Shown: positions 55,164 through 64,000 of the stretch, one piece after another | How the letters are laid out: every line of letters begins with the position of its first letter | Numbering within the stretch: the first letter of the stretch is position 1 | Source of the DNA: Aureitalea sp. L0-47 | Lineage (GTDB): Bacteria > Bacteroidota > Bacteroidia > Flavobacteriales > Flavobacteriaceae | Reading direction: 5' to 3' | Assembly (NCBI RefSeq): GCF_026126405.1 | Contig: NZ_JAFMTQ010000003.1 | Coordinates: forward strand, 1-64,000 | DNA: 64,000 bases | The notes under the pieces: generated by a model | The model's input: only the letters and a program-made list of their open reading frames with translations | Told to the model about the DNA's origin: nothing | The model's database searches: none | Program-made: the position numbers and the translations under genes

Positions 55164-56849
55164 CTAAAATCCCAATTTCTGAAGATTACTTTCAAAAGGC
55201 AATAGTTGCGGGATATTGGCTTGATTGACGGGAAAGTACTTTATATTCATCTCTTTACCATCTCTTAAGACAGTAAATTCTGCTTCCTTTCGATGGTCTC
55301 TCATATAACTCAATTTAACCACCTTATCACCTTCACGAATTCCGGCGTCAAAAGCCTGTGAACCTTCATCAACAGCAGCAACGAATTTTCGGTCATCATC
55401 AAAAGAAAAGCCAAGATCGAAGACTTCAGATGAGGCGTTGTATTCCAGTCCGAATTCAGAATAAATACTTTCCAGGTCAAATGGTTTACCTTCGACAATA
55501 TGTGTTTCGAAAAAGGGAGTAATATCATTAGATAGGAATTCGTTGGTTGTCTCCAGAAAATAATCATGGTCCAGTTTGATTCCTTTGCTCACTGCATCCT
55601 CTTTGATCCGAAGCATCAGATCGTCCAGACTTTTTTCGCCATTGGATTCCTGGCGAATCTTCATGTCGAGAATGAAGGCAAAAACAGACCCTCTGAAATA
55701 GGGTAGTTTGCTATAGTCATAGCTCGACCAGAAATTCTCATAATTGATCTCACTGTTAGGAGCAGCCAAAACAGGTGATGAGACTAGGTTCTTGACATTT
55801 TCGTTCAACTTTTCAACGAAATAAGCCTCGTCCAGCTCATAGATCCCGTTAGCCGCTATATTCCTAAAGGTATAATACTCGGTAAATCCTTCACTAAACC
55901 AGTATTGCTCCTCTTCATTTGCGTTTTCTATCACTTTCCCCGTCCAATTGTGCTGCAGTTCATGGTTGAACAGGTACACCAATCCTTCTATTTCAACGAA
56001 TTCATTGTTCGAAACGGTGGTGGAAAAAGAATTTGTTAGGCCCGTACCGTGGAAACTATAGCCTTGCTCCTGTATCGTTGGGATCATGCTAACCAGGTAA
56101 TATTCCTGTGAATGATCTTCCCAGAAATCTCGCTGGGCTTTTAACGTACTTTCCAGGACGTTCACTATATCATTATCATTGAACGCTTCCCATTCACCAC
56201 GTGTTGCGAACACAACCTTATTACCTTCAATTGTCTTTTCATAAATCCTGAAATCGCCTCCAACAAATACAGCACTGTGGAATTCAGCTTCGGAAATTGG
56301 TCCTATTTGCTGTGCTATACCCCCTCCAAAACTATTTTGCAGTGCATAGGATTCAGGGAATTCCTGCCATTCGATCACAACATTGAATGAATCGCCAGTT
56401 TGATCGATCACACTCTTAGGGAGCATAAAGAAATTGTGCGAATATATGTGAAAGTAATCTTCGTTGATAATAGGCCGTATGGCTTTTTCGGTATTCAACT
56501 TACCTTCCGTATCCTGAAGCAATGTATAGCTAATTGTTATTTTTTCTGAAGAGGCCTCATGCTTTATTACGTAGTGATCTTTTTCTTTTTTCTGAATGAT
56601 CTCGTTGGCTCCCTCCTCTATCCGAAGGTTATGCACCAGATTATGCAGATTCTCCTGCCCCCATCCCTGATCCTGGAATAAAAGTACAGTCGCTGTGCTG
56701 TCTGAAGGGACAAAACTCAGTGTTACTTCGAGAGCAGGTTTCTCGTTGATTTCTGAAGGTTTAATTACAAAGTTTAAGGTATCTGTCGTTGTAGAATTGC
56801 AACTCAAGAATAAGGCAGTAATAGCAAGAAGTACTAGTATTTTTTTCAT
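55164..56849 (-). CDS. M61-type lipoprotein metallopeptidase with PDZ domain
   Basis: The 561-residue lipoprotein (lipobox LFLSC near residue 16) has the zinc motif HELQHNW, WFSEGFTEYYTF with the third ligand, and a C-terminal PDZ-like domain (FDLGFSFDDDRKFVAAVDEG, GIREGDKVVKL). This order is that of M61 glycyl aminopeptidase-like enzymes. It probably trims peptides in the periplasm. M 56849 gives the lipoprotein signal; a frame to 56885 adds 12 residues. Confidence 0.9.
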   Translation of the reverse strand: MKKILVLLAITALFLSCNSTTTDTLNFVIKPSEINEKPALEVTLSFVPSDSTATVLLFQDQGWGQENLHNLVHNLRIEEGANEIIQKKEKDHYVIKHEASSEKITISYTLLQDTEGKLNTEKAIRPIINEDYFHIYSHNFFMLPKSVIDQTGDSFNVVIEWQEFPESYALQNSFGGGIAQQIGPISEAEFHSAVFVGGDFRIYEKTIEGNKVVFATRGEWEAFNDNDIVNVLESTLKAQRDFWEDHSQEYYLVSMIPTIQEQGYSFHGTGLTNSFSTTVSNNEFVEIEGLVYLFNHELQHNWTGKVIENANEEEQYWFSEGFTEYYTFRNIAANGIYELDEAYFVEKLNENVKNLVSSPVLAAPNSEINYENFWSSYDYSKLPYFRGSVFAFILDMKIRQESNGEKSLDDLMLRIKEDAVSKGIKLDHDYFLETTNEFLSNDITPFFETHIVEGKPFDLESIYSEFGLEYNASSEVFDLGFSFDDDRKFVAAVDEGSQAFDAGIREGDKVVKLSYMRDHRKEAEFTVLRDGKEMNIKYFPVNQANIPQLLPFESNLQKLGF

Positions 56850-56983
56850 TTGGCCGAATGGTTTGTACATAAAGACGATACTCATACTAAGATGTTTCAG
56901 GGGTGATTATGATATTAGCTCAGGAGTGGTATAAGTTGTAACTTTAGCGGTCGCAAAGCAACTAATACTTTCAAAAAAGAACT

Positions 56984-57538
56984 ATGGCGCTTACTCCCTC
57001 AAATATGTTACCCCTGGGCACCAAGGCCCCGGATTTTGTTTTAATTGACACAATTACCAACAAACCCGTGTCTCTTCAGAAAGTAAGAGGAGAAAAAGGA
57101 ACGGTCGTTATGTTCATCTGTAATCATTGCCCTTATGTGAAACATGTGAATGAAGAGATCGTTCGAGTATGCAACGACTACAGGGTTACTGGCTTCGGTT
57201 TTGTGGCCATAAACAGCAACGATGTGGAGAACTACCCCGAAGATGCGCCAGATAAAATGTGGGAAACTGCCCGCAAACACAGCTATCCATTCCCTTATCT
57301 TTTCGACGAAGACCAGGAAGTTGCCAAGGCCTATGATGCCGCCTGCACTCCCGACTTCTACTTATTCGACCAGGACTTGAAACTCATCTATCGTGGTCAG
57401 TTGGATAACTCACGTCCGGGAAACAGCATCCCTGTAAATGGCCGGGATCTTCGTGAAGCCCTGGACAATGTTCTCAATAATAGCCCGCAGCGAGAAGACC
57501 AGAAGCCAAGTATGGGCTGCAATATAAAATGGAAGTAG
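56984..57538 (+). CDS. Redoxin/AhpC-TSA family protein
   Basis: The 184-residue protein has a thioredoxin fold with VVMFICNHCPYVKHVNEE (CxxC near residue 47-50) and DAACTPDFYLFD. It lacks a clear signal peptide. The CNHC motif resembles alkyl hydroperoxide reductase-like redoxins; it may reduce peroxides or disulphides. Confidence 0.9.
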   Translation: MALTPSNMLPLGTKAPDFVLIDTITNKPVSLQKVRGEKGTVVMFICNHCPYVKHVNEEIVRVCNDYRVTGFGFVAINSNDVENYPEDAPDKMWETARKHSYPFPYLFDEDQEVAKAYDAACTPDFYLFDQDLKLIYRGQLDNSRPGNSIPVNGRDLREALDNVLNNSPQREDQKPSMGCNIKWK

Positions 57539-57546
57539 ACCGGGGT

Positions 57547-58068
57547 TTAGTCCAGGCCCTTCTTAATGTGCGAATAGTGATGCATGCTATGCCAGGCGTA
57601 CATCATGGCCAGTTGCTTCAAATTCATTTCTATATCCATTTCCGGGTGCCGTAAGGTTCGGTTCCATTGATCTTCTGAAAGCATACGGAGCAGGTTCACC
57701 AATTTGTGATGTATCGCTTCGATATGTGAGAAGGACCAGGCTATCGGCCAGGTTTTATAGTCTTCGAGTTCGGCAAATGCGTCCTGGCTGTATACTTTTA
57801 TCAAGGGATTATCCTCTGTCAAAGCCCATCTAAAGCGATTATAGCTGTGGTGGTGGCTATCTGAAATGTGATGCACCAATTGCCGAATGGTCCAGCTCCC
57901 CTCCCGATATGGCTTGTCTAACTGCTCATCAGTAAGGTTATAGGTAAGCATTTTGAGTTTTTCCGGAAATACTTCCAGTATAGTTATCGCCTCATTGAGG
58001 TCTCCTTCTGAAATAGTTGCCGGAGGATCAAACTTTCCAATTGGGAATTTACTGTGGTCTTGGCTCAT
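57547..58068 (-). CDS. DinB/YfiT-family metal-dependent hydrolase or thiol transferase
   Basis: The 173-residue protein has the DinB four-helix fold. Metal-binding His residues are visible in VHHISDSHHHSYNR and AWHSMHHYSHI. YfiT and bacillithiol transferase relatives share this pattern; the exact reaction is not settled. A heptanucleotide array lies in its upstream region. Confidence 0.88.
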   Translation of the reverse strand: MSQDHSKFPIGKFDPPATISEGDLNEAITILEVFPEKLKMLTYNLTDEQLDKPYREGSWTIRQLVHHISDSHHHSYNRFRWALTEDNPLIKVYSQDAFAELEDYKTWPIAWSFSHIEAIHHKLVNLLRMLSEDQWNRTLRHPEMDIEMNLKQLAMMYAWHSMHHYSHIKKGLD

Positions 58069-58105
58069 GGTTCTTTGTTATGTTGATTCGTTGATTTGTT
58101 TATTC

Positions 58106-58203
58106 GGACACCGGACACCGGACACCGGACACCGGACACCGGACACCGGACACCGGACACCGGACACCGGACACCGGACACCGGACACCGGACACCGGAC
58201 ACC
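58106..58203. repeat. 14 copies of GGACACC in tandem
   Basis: The unit GGACACC repeats without interruption from 58106 to 58203 (98 bp, 14 copies). It lies in the intergenic space 37 bp upstream of the DinB/YfiT start on the minus strand, and 4 bp before the terminator of the isomerase gene. Seven is not a multiple of three, so the array is not built to keep a reading frame. Perfect copies suggest recent slippage. Confidence 0.98.
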
Positions 58204-58207
58204 CAAA

Positions 58208-58240
58208 ATAAAAAAACGCCCTCATTCCTGAAGGCGCTTT
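58208..58240 (-). terminator. Terminator after the isomerase fusion gene
   Basis: On the minus strand CGCCTTC pairs with GAGGGCG (one G-U) around AGGAAT and is followed by a run of T from the A-tract at 58210-58216. Confidence 0.85.
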
Positions 58241-58267
58241 CAAATTTATTTCTGAACAGTTTATGAA

Positions 58268-59200
58268 CTATTTCACGTCCATAAGCTCCACGTCGAATAC
58301 CAGGGTCGCGTTTGGAGGAATAACTCCTCCGGCACCTCGGCTTCCATAGGCAAGATGTGAGGGTATCACAAAACGGGCCTTATCACCCACTTTCAGTAGC
58401 TGGATACCTTCGTCCCAACCGGCGATTACTTGCCCCGTGCCAACAGGAAACTCAATCGGATTACCTCGTTTGTATGAGTTGTCGAATTCCTGTCCTTCCG
58501 GAAGCATTCCCTTGTAATGAACCGCAACGGTTTGTCCGGCATTGGGTTTGGTACCATTTCCTTCCTGTATGATCTGGTAACGAAGTCCGCTCTCGGTTTG
58601 CTCAAAGCCTTCGGAAATTGACGTAAGCAAATCTTCCTGCGCTCTTTTCGCTGCTGCTTCTCTCTCTGCTTTAGCACCGTTGAACTGACGGAAGGCTTCC
58701 ACCGCATTCCAGTTCTTTGCTTCTTCCCCCACACGTTCGATCTCCACCTTTTGCAGGGTATCACCCTGGGCAACGCTATCCACCACGTCCTGTCCTTCTA
58801 CTACATGTCCGAAAACCGTATGTTTATTGTCCAACCAGGGTGTTTCCACATGCGTGATAAAAAACTGACTCCCATTGGTGCCCGGTCCGGCATTTGCCAT
58901 AGAAAGCACACCAGGTCCTGTGTGTTTTAAATCCGGGTGGAACTCGTCGTCGAAGTTATACCCGGGCCCACCGCCTCCAGTACCCTGTGGGTCTCCTGTC
59001 TGAACCATAAAATCCGGGATGACACGATGGAATTTTAGCCCGTCGTAATACGGCGTTCCCTGTGGTTTAGCACCGTTTTCCAGGTCGCCTTCTGCCAGTG
59101 CCACAAAGTTTCCAACCGTTCCCGGTGTTTTATCGTATGTGAGTTTGATCTTGATACTACCTTTTTCGGTAGTGATGTTTGCGTAGATTCCGTCTTGCAT
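58268..59200 (-). CDS. Peptidyl-prolyl isomerase, cyclophilin-FKBP fusion
   Basis: The 310-residue protein joins a cyclophilin (about 1-160: [49 protein letters not shown]) to an FKBP domain (about 205-310: [54 protein letters not shown]). The fusion gives two isomerase centres of different families. No signal peptide is visible, so it is probably cytoplasmic. Confidence 0.95.
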   Translation of the reverse strand: MQDGIYANITTEKGSIKIKLTYDKTPGTVGNFVALAEGDLENGAKPQGTPYYDGLKFHRVIPDFMVQTGDPQGTGGGGPGYNFDDEFHPDLKHTGPGVLSMANAGPGTNGSQFFITHVETPWLDNKHTVFGHVVEGQDVVDSVAQGDTLQKVEIERVGEEAKNWNAVEAFRQFNGAKAEREAAAKRAQEDLLTSISEGFEQTESGLRYQIIQEGNGTKPNAGQTVAVHYKGMLPEGQEFDNSYKRGNPIEFPVGTGQVIAGWDEGIQLLKVGDKARFVIPSHLAYGSRGAGGVIPPNATLVFDVELMDVK

Positions 59201-59293
59201 TTTTTGTAATTTTTTGGAAGTGCAAAGGTACTCAATCTATGTAGAAAAAGTAAGTAAAGACCTTTAAGGTTTTATGGTTGTTAGTACTAAAAA

Positions 59294-61489
59294 CTAATTC
59301 GCCACTTCACTGATAAACTTAATTCGGTACAACCGAAGTTCCTCATCATCGTAATCTCCATCAAATTCGTCCATGGCCGCATCGATCTTATCGGTTTCGG
59401 CTTCCAGGAAATAATCGTGTAGTTCTTCCTGCTGATCTTCGTCCAGGATCTCTTCTATCCAATAGTCGATATTCAGTTTGGTACCACTGTAGACGATGAC
59501 TTCCATTTCTTTGATGAAATCACGCATTTCAAGGCCTTTTGCGGCGGCAATATCAGGCAGGGATAGCTTCCTATCTACGTTTTGGATGATATACAGTTTG
59601 AGTGCACTGTTGGTCCCTGTTGACTTTACCACAAAATCATCGGGCCGGTCGATTTCGTTTTCTTCAACGTAGTTGCGAATCAATTCAACAAAGGTGGTTC
59701 CATACTTCTTGGCCTTTCCCTCACCAACACCATGAACATTGGATAGTTCTTCCAGGGTGATGGGGTATTTTAGGGCCATATCTTCCAGCGAAGGATCCTG
59801 GAATATCACAAATGGAGGTAATTTAAGATTATCTGCAACACGTTTTCGTTCCGACTTAAGCAATCTGAACAAATTGTCATCGGCTACTGCACCACCTCCT
59901 TTTTGCGCCACGATCACAGAATCATCGTTTGCTTCTTTGAAAGAGTGGTCCTCCGTCATCATAAACTCAACCGGATTCTGAAGGAATTCCCTGCCAGTAT
60001 CGGTGAGTTTGATAACCCCATAGGTTTCAATATCCTTCCGAAGATAACCTGCCACCAGTAACTGCCTGAGGAGTGCCATCCAGTATTCGCCAGTTTTGTC
60101 CTCTCCCACTCCGAAAAACTCCTGTCCGTCCGTTCTGTGAGACTTGATCATGGCGTTTACTTTACCGATCAGGACATTTACAATCTCTTTAGACTTGTAC
60201 TTCTCGTTGGTTTTATTTACCACATCAAGAATTGTCTTAGCCTGTTCGGTCGCTTTATGTTTTTTCTTCGGAAAGCGCATGTTGTCGTCCATGTCTCCTC
60301 CTTCTCCCGTCTCATTGTCGAACTCTTCCCCGAAGTAGTGAAGAATGAACTTTCTTCTCGAAATGGAAGTTTCTGCAAAGGCAACCACTTCTTGTAGCAA
60401 TGCTAAGCCGATCTCTTGTTCAGCAACCGGTTTTCCGCTCATGAACTTTTCGAGTTTTTCTATATCCTTGTAGCTGTAGAAGGCCAGGCAATGACCTTCT
60501 CCCCCATCTCGTCCGGCACGTCCGGTCTCCTGGTAGTAACTTTCTATACTCTTCGGAATATCATTGTGTACCACAAAGCGCACATCTGGTTTGTCTATAC
60601 CCATTCCGAAGGCAATGGTTGCCACGACAACATCGGCATCTTCCATAAGAAACATGTCCTGGTGTTTTACCCGGGTCTTTGCGTCCAGTCCTGCATGATA
60701 CGGAACTGCTTTTACTCCATTCACCTGAAGGGTCTGGGCCAATTGCTCCACGCGTTTCCGGCTCAAGCAATAGATTATTCCGCTTTTACCCTCGTTCTTC
60801 TTTACGAAGCGGGTGATATCGGCGTCTACATTTTTTGTTTTCGGACGAATCTCGTAGTAGAGATTAGGCCGATTAAAGGAAGCTTTGAAAGTGTTCGCAT
60901 CCTGTATCCCGAGGTTTTTCAGGATATCTTCCTGGACCTTAGGGGTAGCCGTAGCGGTGAGTCCGATGATTGGGATATCGTCACCTATTCGTTTAATGAT
61001 ACTTCTAAGATTTCGGTATTCCGGCCTGAAATCGTGTCCCCATTCGCTAATGCAATGGGCTTCATCGATTGCTACGAAGGAGATCTTTACGGAATTCAGG
61101 AAGGCAACATTCTCTGCTTTTGTGAGGGATTCGGGAGCAACATAAAGGAGTTTAGTGACACCATCGGTGATATCACTTTTCACCTTTTTAATCTCAGTTT
61201 TTGTAAGCGAAGAGTTTAGGACATGTGCGATACCTTCTTCATGTGAATGAGCACGCAGAGCATCGACCTGGTTCTTCATCAATGCAATAAGGGGAGATAC
61301 TACTATGGCAGTACCTTCTTTTATCAGGGCTGGGAGTTGATAGCAGAGTGATTTCCCTCCACCTGTCGGCATGATGACGAAAGTATTGTGATTTCCGAGG
61401 ATGCTTTTAATTACCTCCTGCTGTAGCCCTTTAAATGTGGTGAAACCAAAAAACTTCTCTAATGCCGCGTATATATCTATATCAGCCAC
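59294..61489 (-). CDS. recQ: ATP-dependent DNA helicase RecQ
   Basis: The 731-residue helicase has Walker [21 protein letters not shown] box [17 protein letters not shown], motif [12 protein letters not shown], motif [12 protein letters not shown], a winged-helix RQC region, and an HRDC-type domain ([21 protein letters not shown]). It is longer than E. coli RecQ by a C-terminal tail of about 90 residues. The Zn-binding cysteines of the RQC region are not present (see findings). Confidence 0.95.
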   Translation of the reverse strand: MADIDIYAALEKFFGFTTFKGLQQEVIKSILGNHNTFVIMPTGGGKSLCYQLPALIKEGTAIVVSPLIALMKNQVDALRAHSHEEGIAHVLNSSLTKTEIKKVKSDITDGVTKLLYVAPESLTKAENVAFLNSVKISFVAIDEAHCISEWGHDFRPEYRNLRSIIKRIGDDIPIIGLTATATPKVQEDILKNLGIQDANTFKASFNRPNLYYEIRPKTKNVDADITRFVKKNEGKSGIIYCLSRKRVEQLAQTLQVNGVKAVPYHAGLDAKTRVKHQDMFLMEDADVVVATIAFGMGIDKPDVRFVVHNDIPKSIESYYQETGRAGRDGGEGHCLAFYSYKDIEKLEKFMSGKPVAEQEIGLALLQEVVAFAETSISRRKFILHYFGEEFDNETGEGGDMDDNMRFPKKKHKATEQAKTILDVVNKTNEKYKSKEIVNVLIGKVNAMIKSHRTDGQEFFGVGEDKTGEYWMALLRQLLVAGYLRKDIETYGVIKLTDTGREFLQNPVEFMMTEDHSFKEANDDSVIVAQKGGGAVADDNLFRLLKSERKRVADNLKLPPFVIFQDPSLEDMALKYPITLEELSNVHGVGEGKAKKYGTTFVELIRNYVEENEIDRPDDFVVKSTGTNSALKLYIIQNVDRKLSLPDIAAAKGLEMRDFIKEMEVIVYSGTKLNIDYWIEEILDEDQQEELHDYFLEAETDKIDAAMDEFDGDYDDEELRLYRIKFISEVAN

Positions 61490-61540
61490 GCTGCTTTACC
61501 ATTTAATTCTTTTATAATTAAAAGGTTTCAGGGATTATAA

Positions 61541-61571
61541 TTGTTAATAGTCTTGAACAATTGTAATTTTG
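61541..61571 (+). promoter_or_regulatory. kdsD operon promoter
   Basis: TTG at 61541-61543 and TAATTTTG at 61564-61571 lie 20 nt apart. The start would be near 61578, leaving a leader of about 125 nt before the TTG start codon. recQ is divergent. Confidence 0.6.
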
Positions 61572-61701
61572 CAACCTTTACAGAATTAGTGAATCTATTA
61601 ACTAGGTTTGTGTAAGGACGGTACGCTATAGAAACAAAAGCGTTCGTTTTTTAAATATACTAAAAAGTTAAACAGATACAAACATATAAAAGCGTAAAGT
61701 T

Positions 61702-62667
61702 TTGAATCAGGAATCCAGGATTATTTCAGTAGCCAGAGAAACTATTCAAACCGAGAGCAAAGCCATTATGCATTTAGCCGAACTGGTGGATGCAGAGTTT
61801 GCACAGGCGGTTAATTACCTGTACGAGTCGGATGGCCGTGTAATCATCGCCGGAATTGGTAAAAGCGCCAACATAGCCACTAAGATCGTTGCCACACTTA
61901 ATAGTACTGGTACGCCCGCTATCTTTATGCACGCGGCAGATGCGATCCACGGCGATCTGGGGACCATTCAGCAGAATGATACGGTGATCTGCATCTCAAA
62001 AAGCGGAAACACACCGGAAATCAAAGTCTTAGTGCCACTTATCAAGGCCAGAGGTAACAAATTAATTGCTATTACCGCCAATAAGGATTCGTTCCTTGGG
62101 CAACAAGCTGATTTCGTATTGAACGCTTATGTGGAAAAAGAGGCCTGTCCCAATAACCTCGCGCCAACAACAAGTACCACCGCTCAACTGGTTATAGGTG
62201 ATGCCCTGGCCATGTGTCTGCTGGAACTAAGGGGCTTTTCCAGCAATGATTTCGCCAAGTTCCACCCTGGAGGTTCCCTGGGTAAAAAGCTTTACCTTCG
62301 TGTGAGTGACCTTACCTCCCTGAACGAAAAACCCAAGGTAGAACCGGATACGGACGTTCGAAGAGTGATCGTCGAGATCTCCGAAAAAATGCTGGGAGTG
62401 ACCGCTGTGGTTGAAGATGAAAGAATTGTGGGTATCATCACAGATGGTGATTTACGGAGGATGCTAGCCAAAGTGGAGAACTTTCAGGGGCTTACTGCCA
62501 AGGATATTATGACGCACAATCCTAAGATGATCAATAACGACGCTATGGCAGTAGAAGCCATGGAGCTTATGGACAAACACGGCATCACCCAGATTCTGGC
62601 CGAAAAGGATGGAAAATATCGTGGTGTGGTACATATTCATAACCTTACTAAAGAAGGAATTATTTAA
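61702..62667 (+). CDS. kdsD: Arabinose-5-phosphate isomerase (KdsD/KpsF family)
   Basis: KdsD makes arabinose-5-phosphate for Kdo in lipopolysaccharide. The 321-residue protein has a SIS domain (VIIAGIGKSANIATKIVATL, CISKSGNTPEIK, TTSTTAQLVIGDALA, FAKFHPGGSLGKKL) and two CBS domains (about 200-320). The start must be TTG 61702; relatives begin MNQE- at this point and no ATG is available before the SIS domain. It heads a kdsD-tatC-CMD unit. Confidence 0.92.
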   Translation: MNQESRIISVARETIQTESKAIMHLAELVDAEFAQAVNYLYESDGRVIIAGIGKSANIATKIVATLNSTGTPAIFMHAADAIHGDLGTIQQNDTVICISKSGNTPEIKVLVPLIKARGNKLIAITANKDSFLGQQADFVLNAYVEKEACPNNLAPTTSTTAQLVIGDALAMCLLELRGFSSNDFAKFHPGGSLGKKLYLRVSDLTSLNEKPKVEPDTDVRRVIVEISEKMLGVTAVVEDERIVGIITDGDLRRMLAKVENFQGLTAKDIMTHNPKMINNDAMAVEAMELMDKHGITQILAEKDGKYRGVVHIHNLTKEGII

Positions 62668-63509
62668 TGACGGGGTCCAGCAACACATCCCAGGGAAGTG
62701 AAATGTCCTTTCTGAATCATCTTGAAGAATTAAGGTGGCATCTTATTCGAGCTACAATAGCCGTGGTTGTTATGGGTACTGTTGCTTTTATTCTGAAGGA
62801 CTTCATTTTCGACACCCTAATTTTCGGGCCAACTAAAAAAGATACGTTCCCAACCTACAAACTGCTTTGTAAGGGTGCCCAATTCCTGGGGTTTGAAGGT
62901 ACCTTTTGCGACACACAATTCCCTTTCCGAATTCAGAGTAGGACACCGGCGGGACAATTCTCCGCCCACATCTGGACCTCGATAACGGCTGGGTTCATCG
63001 TTGCCTTTCCATACATACTTTACGAGTTCTGGCGATTTGTTAGCCCGGGATTATACCGGAACGAAAGACGTTCGGCGCGTGGATTCATCATAGTTGCTTC
63101 GCTGCTGTTCTTTACAGGCGTGCTGTTTGGATATTACGTTGTGACTCCGTTATCGATCAATTTCCTTGGCACCTACCAGGTATCGGAAGCGGTGTTCAAC
63201 GATTTCGACCTTAGTAGTTATATAGGATTGGTTCGGGCCTGTGCGCTTGCCAGCGGACTTATTTTCGAATTACCCATTATCATCTATTTCCTAACCAGTA
63301 TTGGGTTGGTTACACCTCAGTTCCTTCGGAAATATCGAAAATTTGCACTGGTGATCGTATTGATAATCTCCGCAATTATCACACCTCCCGATATTGCTAG
63401 CCAGGTGATAGTGGCCATTCCTGTGATCGTATTATACGAAGTAAGTATCTTCATTTCCAAGGCGGTAATTCGCCGACAAAACAAAAAAGCTAAAGCACAT
63501 GTCAAATAA
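62667..63509 (+). CDS. tatC: Twin-arginine translocase subunit TatC
   Basis: The 280-residue protein has the TatC layout of six membrane segments, the N-terminal FLNHLEELRWHLIRA, and FPYILYEFWRFVSPGLY. It binds the twin-arginine signal of folded substrates in the inner membrane. The ATG overlaps the kdsD stop by one base (TAATG). TatA/B are not in the window. Confidence 0.95.
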   Translation: MTGSSNTSQGSEMSFLNHLEELRWHLIRATIAVVVMGTVAFILKDFIFDTLIFGPTKKDTFPTYKLLCKGAQFLGFEGTFCDTQFPFRIQSRTPAGQFSAHIWTSITAGFIVAFPYILYEFWRFVSPGLYRNERRSARGFIIVASLLFFTGVLFGYYVVTPLSINFLGTYQVSEAVFNDFDLSSYIGLVRACALASGLIFELPIIIYFLTSIGLVTPQFLRKYRKFALVIVLIISAIITPPDIASQVIVAIPVIVLYEVSIFISKAVIRRQNKKAKAHVK

Positions 63510-63846
63510 CATGGTGGAAGAATTCAACAGCTATCGTTCGAAAATGAACGAAAAGCTACTGGAAGACAACAACAAGATCGTTAAACGGATCTTCAATCTA
63601 GATACCAATGCTTTCACAGACGGGGCCCTTCCGAAGAAAACAAAGGAACTACTAGGATTAGGAAACTCAATGGTGTTACGCTGTGACGACTGTGTACGCT
63701 ACCACCTGGAAGCCTGTTATAAGCTAGGTATACCGAAAGAGGAAGTGGTAGAAGCCATGAGTATCTCCCTGCTGATTGGTGGTACTATTGTAATCCCACA
63801 TTTACGCAGGGCATACGAATACTGGGAAGCCTTAGAGAAATCATAA
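63499..63846 (+). CDS. Carboxymuconolactone decarboxylase/AhpD-family protein
   Basis: The 115-residue protein is a CMD/AhpD-type helical domain with the redox motif CDDCVRYH, as in AhpD peroxidase partners. It overlaps tatC by 11 bp, so it is translated with it. Its role beside Kdo synthesis and Tat export is not known. Confidence 0.9.
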   Translation: MSNNMVEEFNSYRSKMNEKLLEDNNKIVKRIFNLDTNAFTDGALPKKTKELLGLGNSMVLRCDDCVRYHLEACYKLGIPKEEVVEAMSISLLIGGTIVIPHLRRAYEYWEALEKS

Positions 63847-63993
63847 AATGTTTTAGAACTGAGTGTAATCCTTTAAATTAGCAGAATAGGTCTATTGTGT
63901 TCGTTGTTTATTGTTCGTTGTTTGTTTTTGAAACTAGATTACCGAACTACGAGCTATTAACTCTGAACCATAAACTACTAACAACAAACACAC

Positions 63994-64000
63994 ATGAAAC
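63994..64000 (+). CDS. Start of a gene cut by the right edge
   Basis: ATGAAAC at 63994-64000 is a plausible start after a 147-bp gap. In flavobacterial genomes the kdsD-tatC-CMD group is often followed by lptB, but only two codons are visible, so neither gene nor function can be confirmed. Confidence 0.25.

Noticed and set aside
58106-58203. Protein repeat region encoded by GGACACC copies
   Set aside because: The frame shifts every unit, the open frame has no start signal or homologue, and it lies between two well-defined genes.
60416-61219. 267-codon open frame on the plus strand
   Set aside because: It is antisense to recQ, whose helicase motifs are clear on the minus strand.
63890-63990. 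Inverted repeat of GTTCGTTGTTTG-type words before the last start codon
   Set aside because: The match between arms is weak and the sequence is low-complexity, so I do not call a hairpin there; I see nothing else in this gap.

Overview
The window reads as chromosome of a marine-type member of the Flavobacteriaceae (phylum Bacteroidota). Direct signs are promoters of the Bacteroidota form (TTG, about 19-20 nt, TAnnTTTG) before thrS, tRNA-Lys, a transketolase gene and kdsD; few Shine-Dalgarno sequences; a protein with a type IX secretion sorting domain; a MerR-crtI-crtB-crtZ-lycopene cyclase pigment cluster; a PUR-domain protein; and the nusB-DUF1573-yajC group. Almost all genes are core metabolism, translation or envelope functions. 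There are no phage genes, transposases, CRISPR arrays or defence islands.

Layout. 1-620: the 5' leader of an rRNA operon that runs off the left edge on the minus strand, with two tandem promoters, then a structured RNA resembling Flavo-1. 625-3990: thrS, infC, rpmI, rplT and a terminator. 4.0-12.1 kb: an OmpA-type protein, a conserved exported flavobacterial protein, dnaB, accA, and a tightly packed tgt-LptF/G-EamA unit. 12.3-17.4 kb: a two-subunit transketolase with an exported protein encoded between its halves, an FKBP-like lipoprotein, hslR, a phosphoribosyltransferase and aroK. 17.4-18.5 kb: tRNA-Lys and tRNA-Leu followed by repeats, including a duplicated tRNA-Lys 3' end, about three 144-146-bp tandem units seeded by the tRNA-Leu 3' end, and four copies of a hairpin element whose stem covaries.

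18.5-23.0 kb: a MerR/cobalamin-domain regulator and a compact crtI-crtB-crtZ-lycopene cyclase operon, predicted to convert geranylgeranyl diphosphate to zeaxanthin. The regulator gene and crtI share an inverted-repeat operator candidate with identical geometry. 23-36 kb: a TlpA-like protein, aconitase, an acyltransferase, MoxR, three consecutive periplasmic chaperone or prolyl isomerase genes, a Skp/OmpH-like protein and guaB. 36-43.8 kb: a FecA-like TonB-dependent receptor with two matching operator-like inverted repeats, a haem-binding protein, a 5'-nucleotidase, HMG-CoA lyase, a 176-bp palindrome, a LysE exporter, a very small type IX sorting-domain protein and pyrD. 43.8-64 kb: pepT, yajC, DUF1573, nusB, leucine dehydrogenase, an ABC exporter, PUR protein, M14 peptidase, SulP transporter, M61-like peptidase, redoxin, DinB protein, a 14-copy heptanucleotide array, a cyclophilin-FKBP fusion, recQ, and the kdsD-tatC-CMD operon.

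The best leads for something undescribed are non-coding: the shared TGTTTA-N18-TAAACA operator of the pigment cluster, the covarying hairpin repeat beside the tRNAs, and the long palindrome upstream of HMG-CoA lyase.
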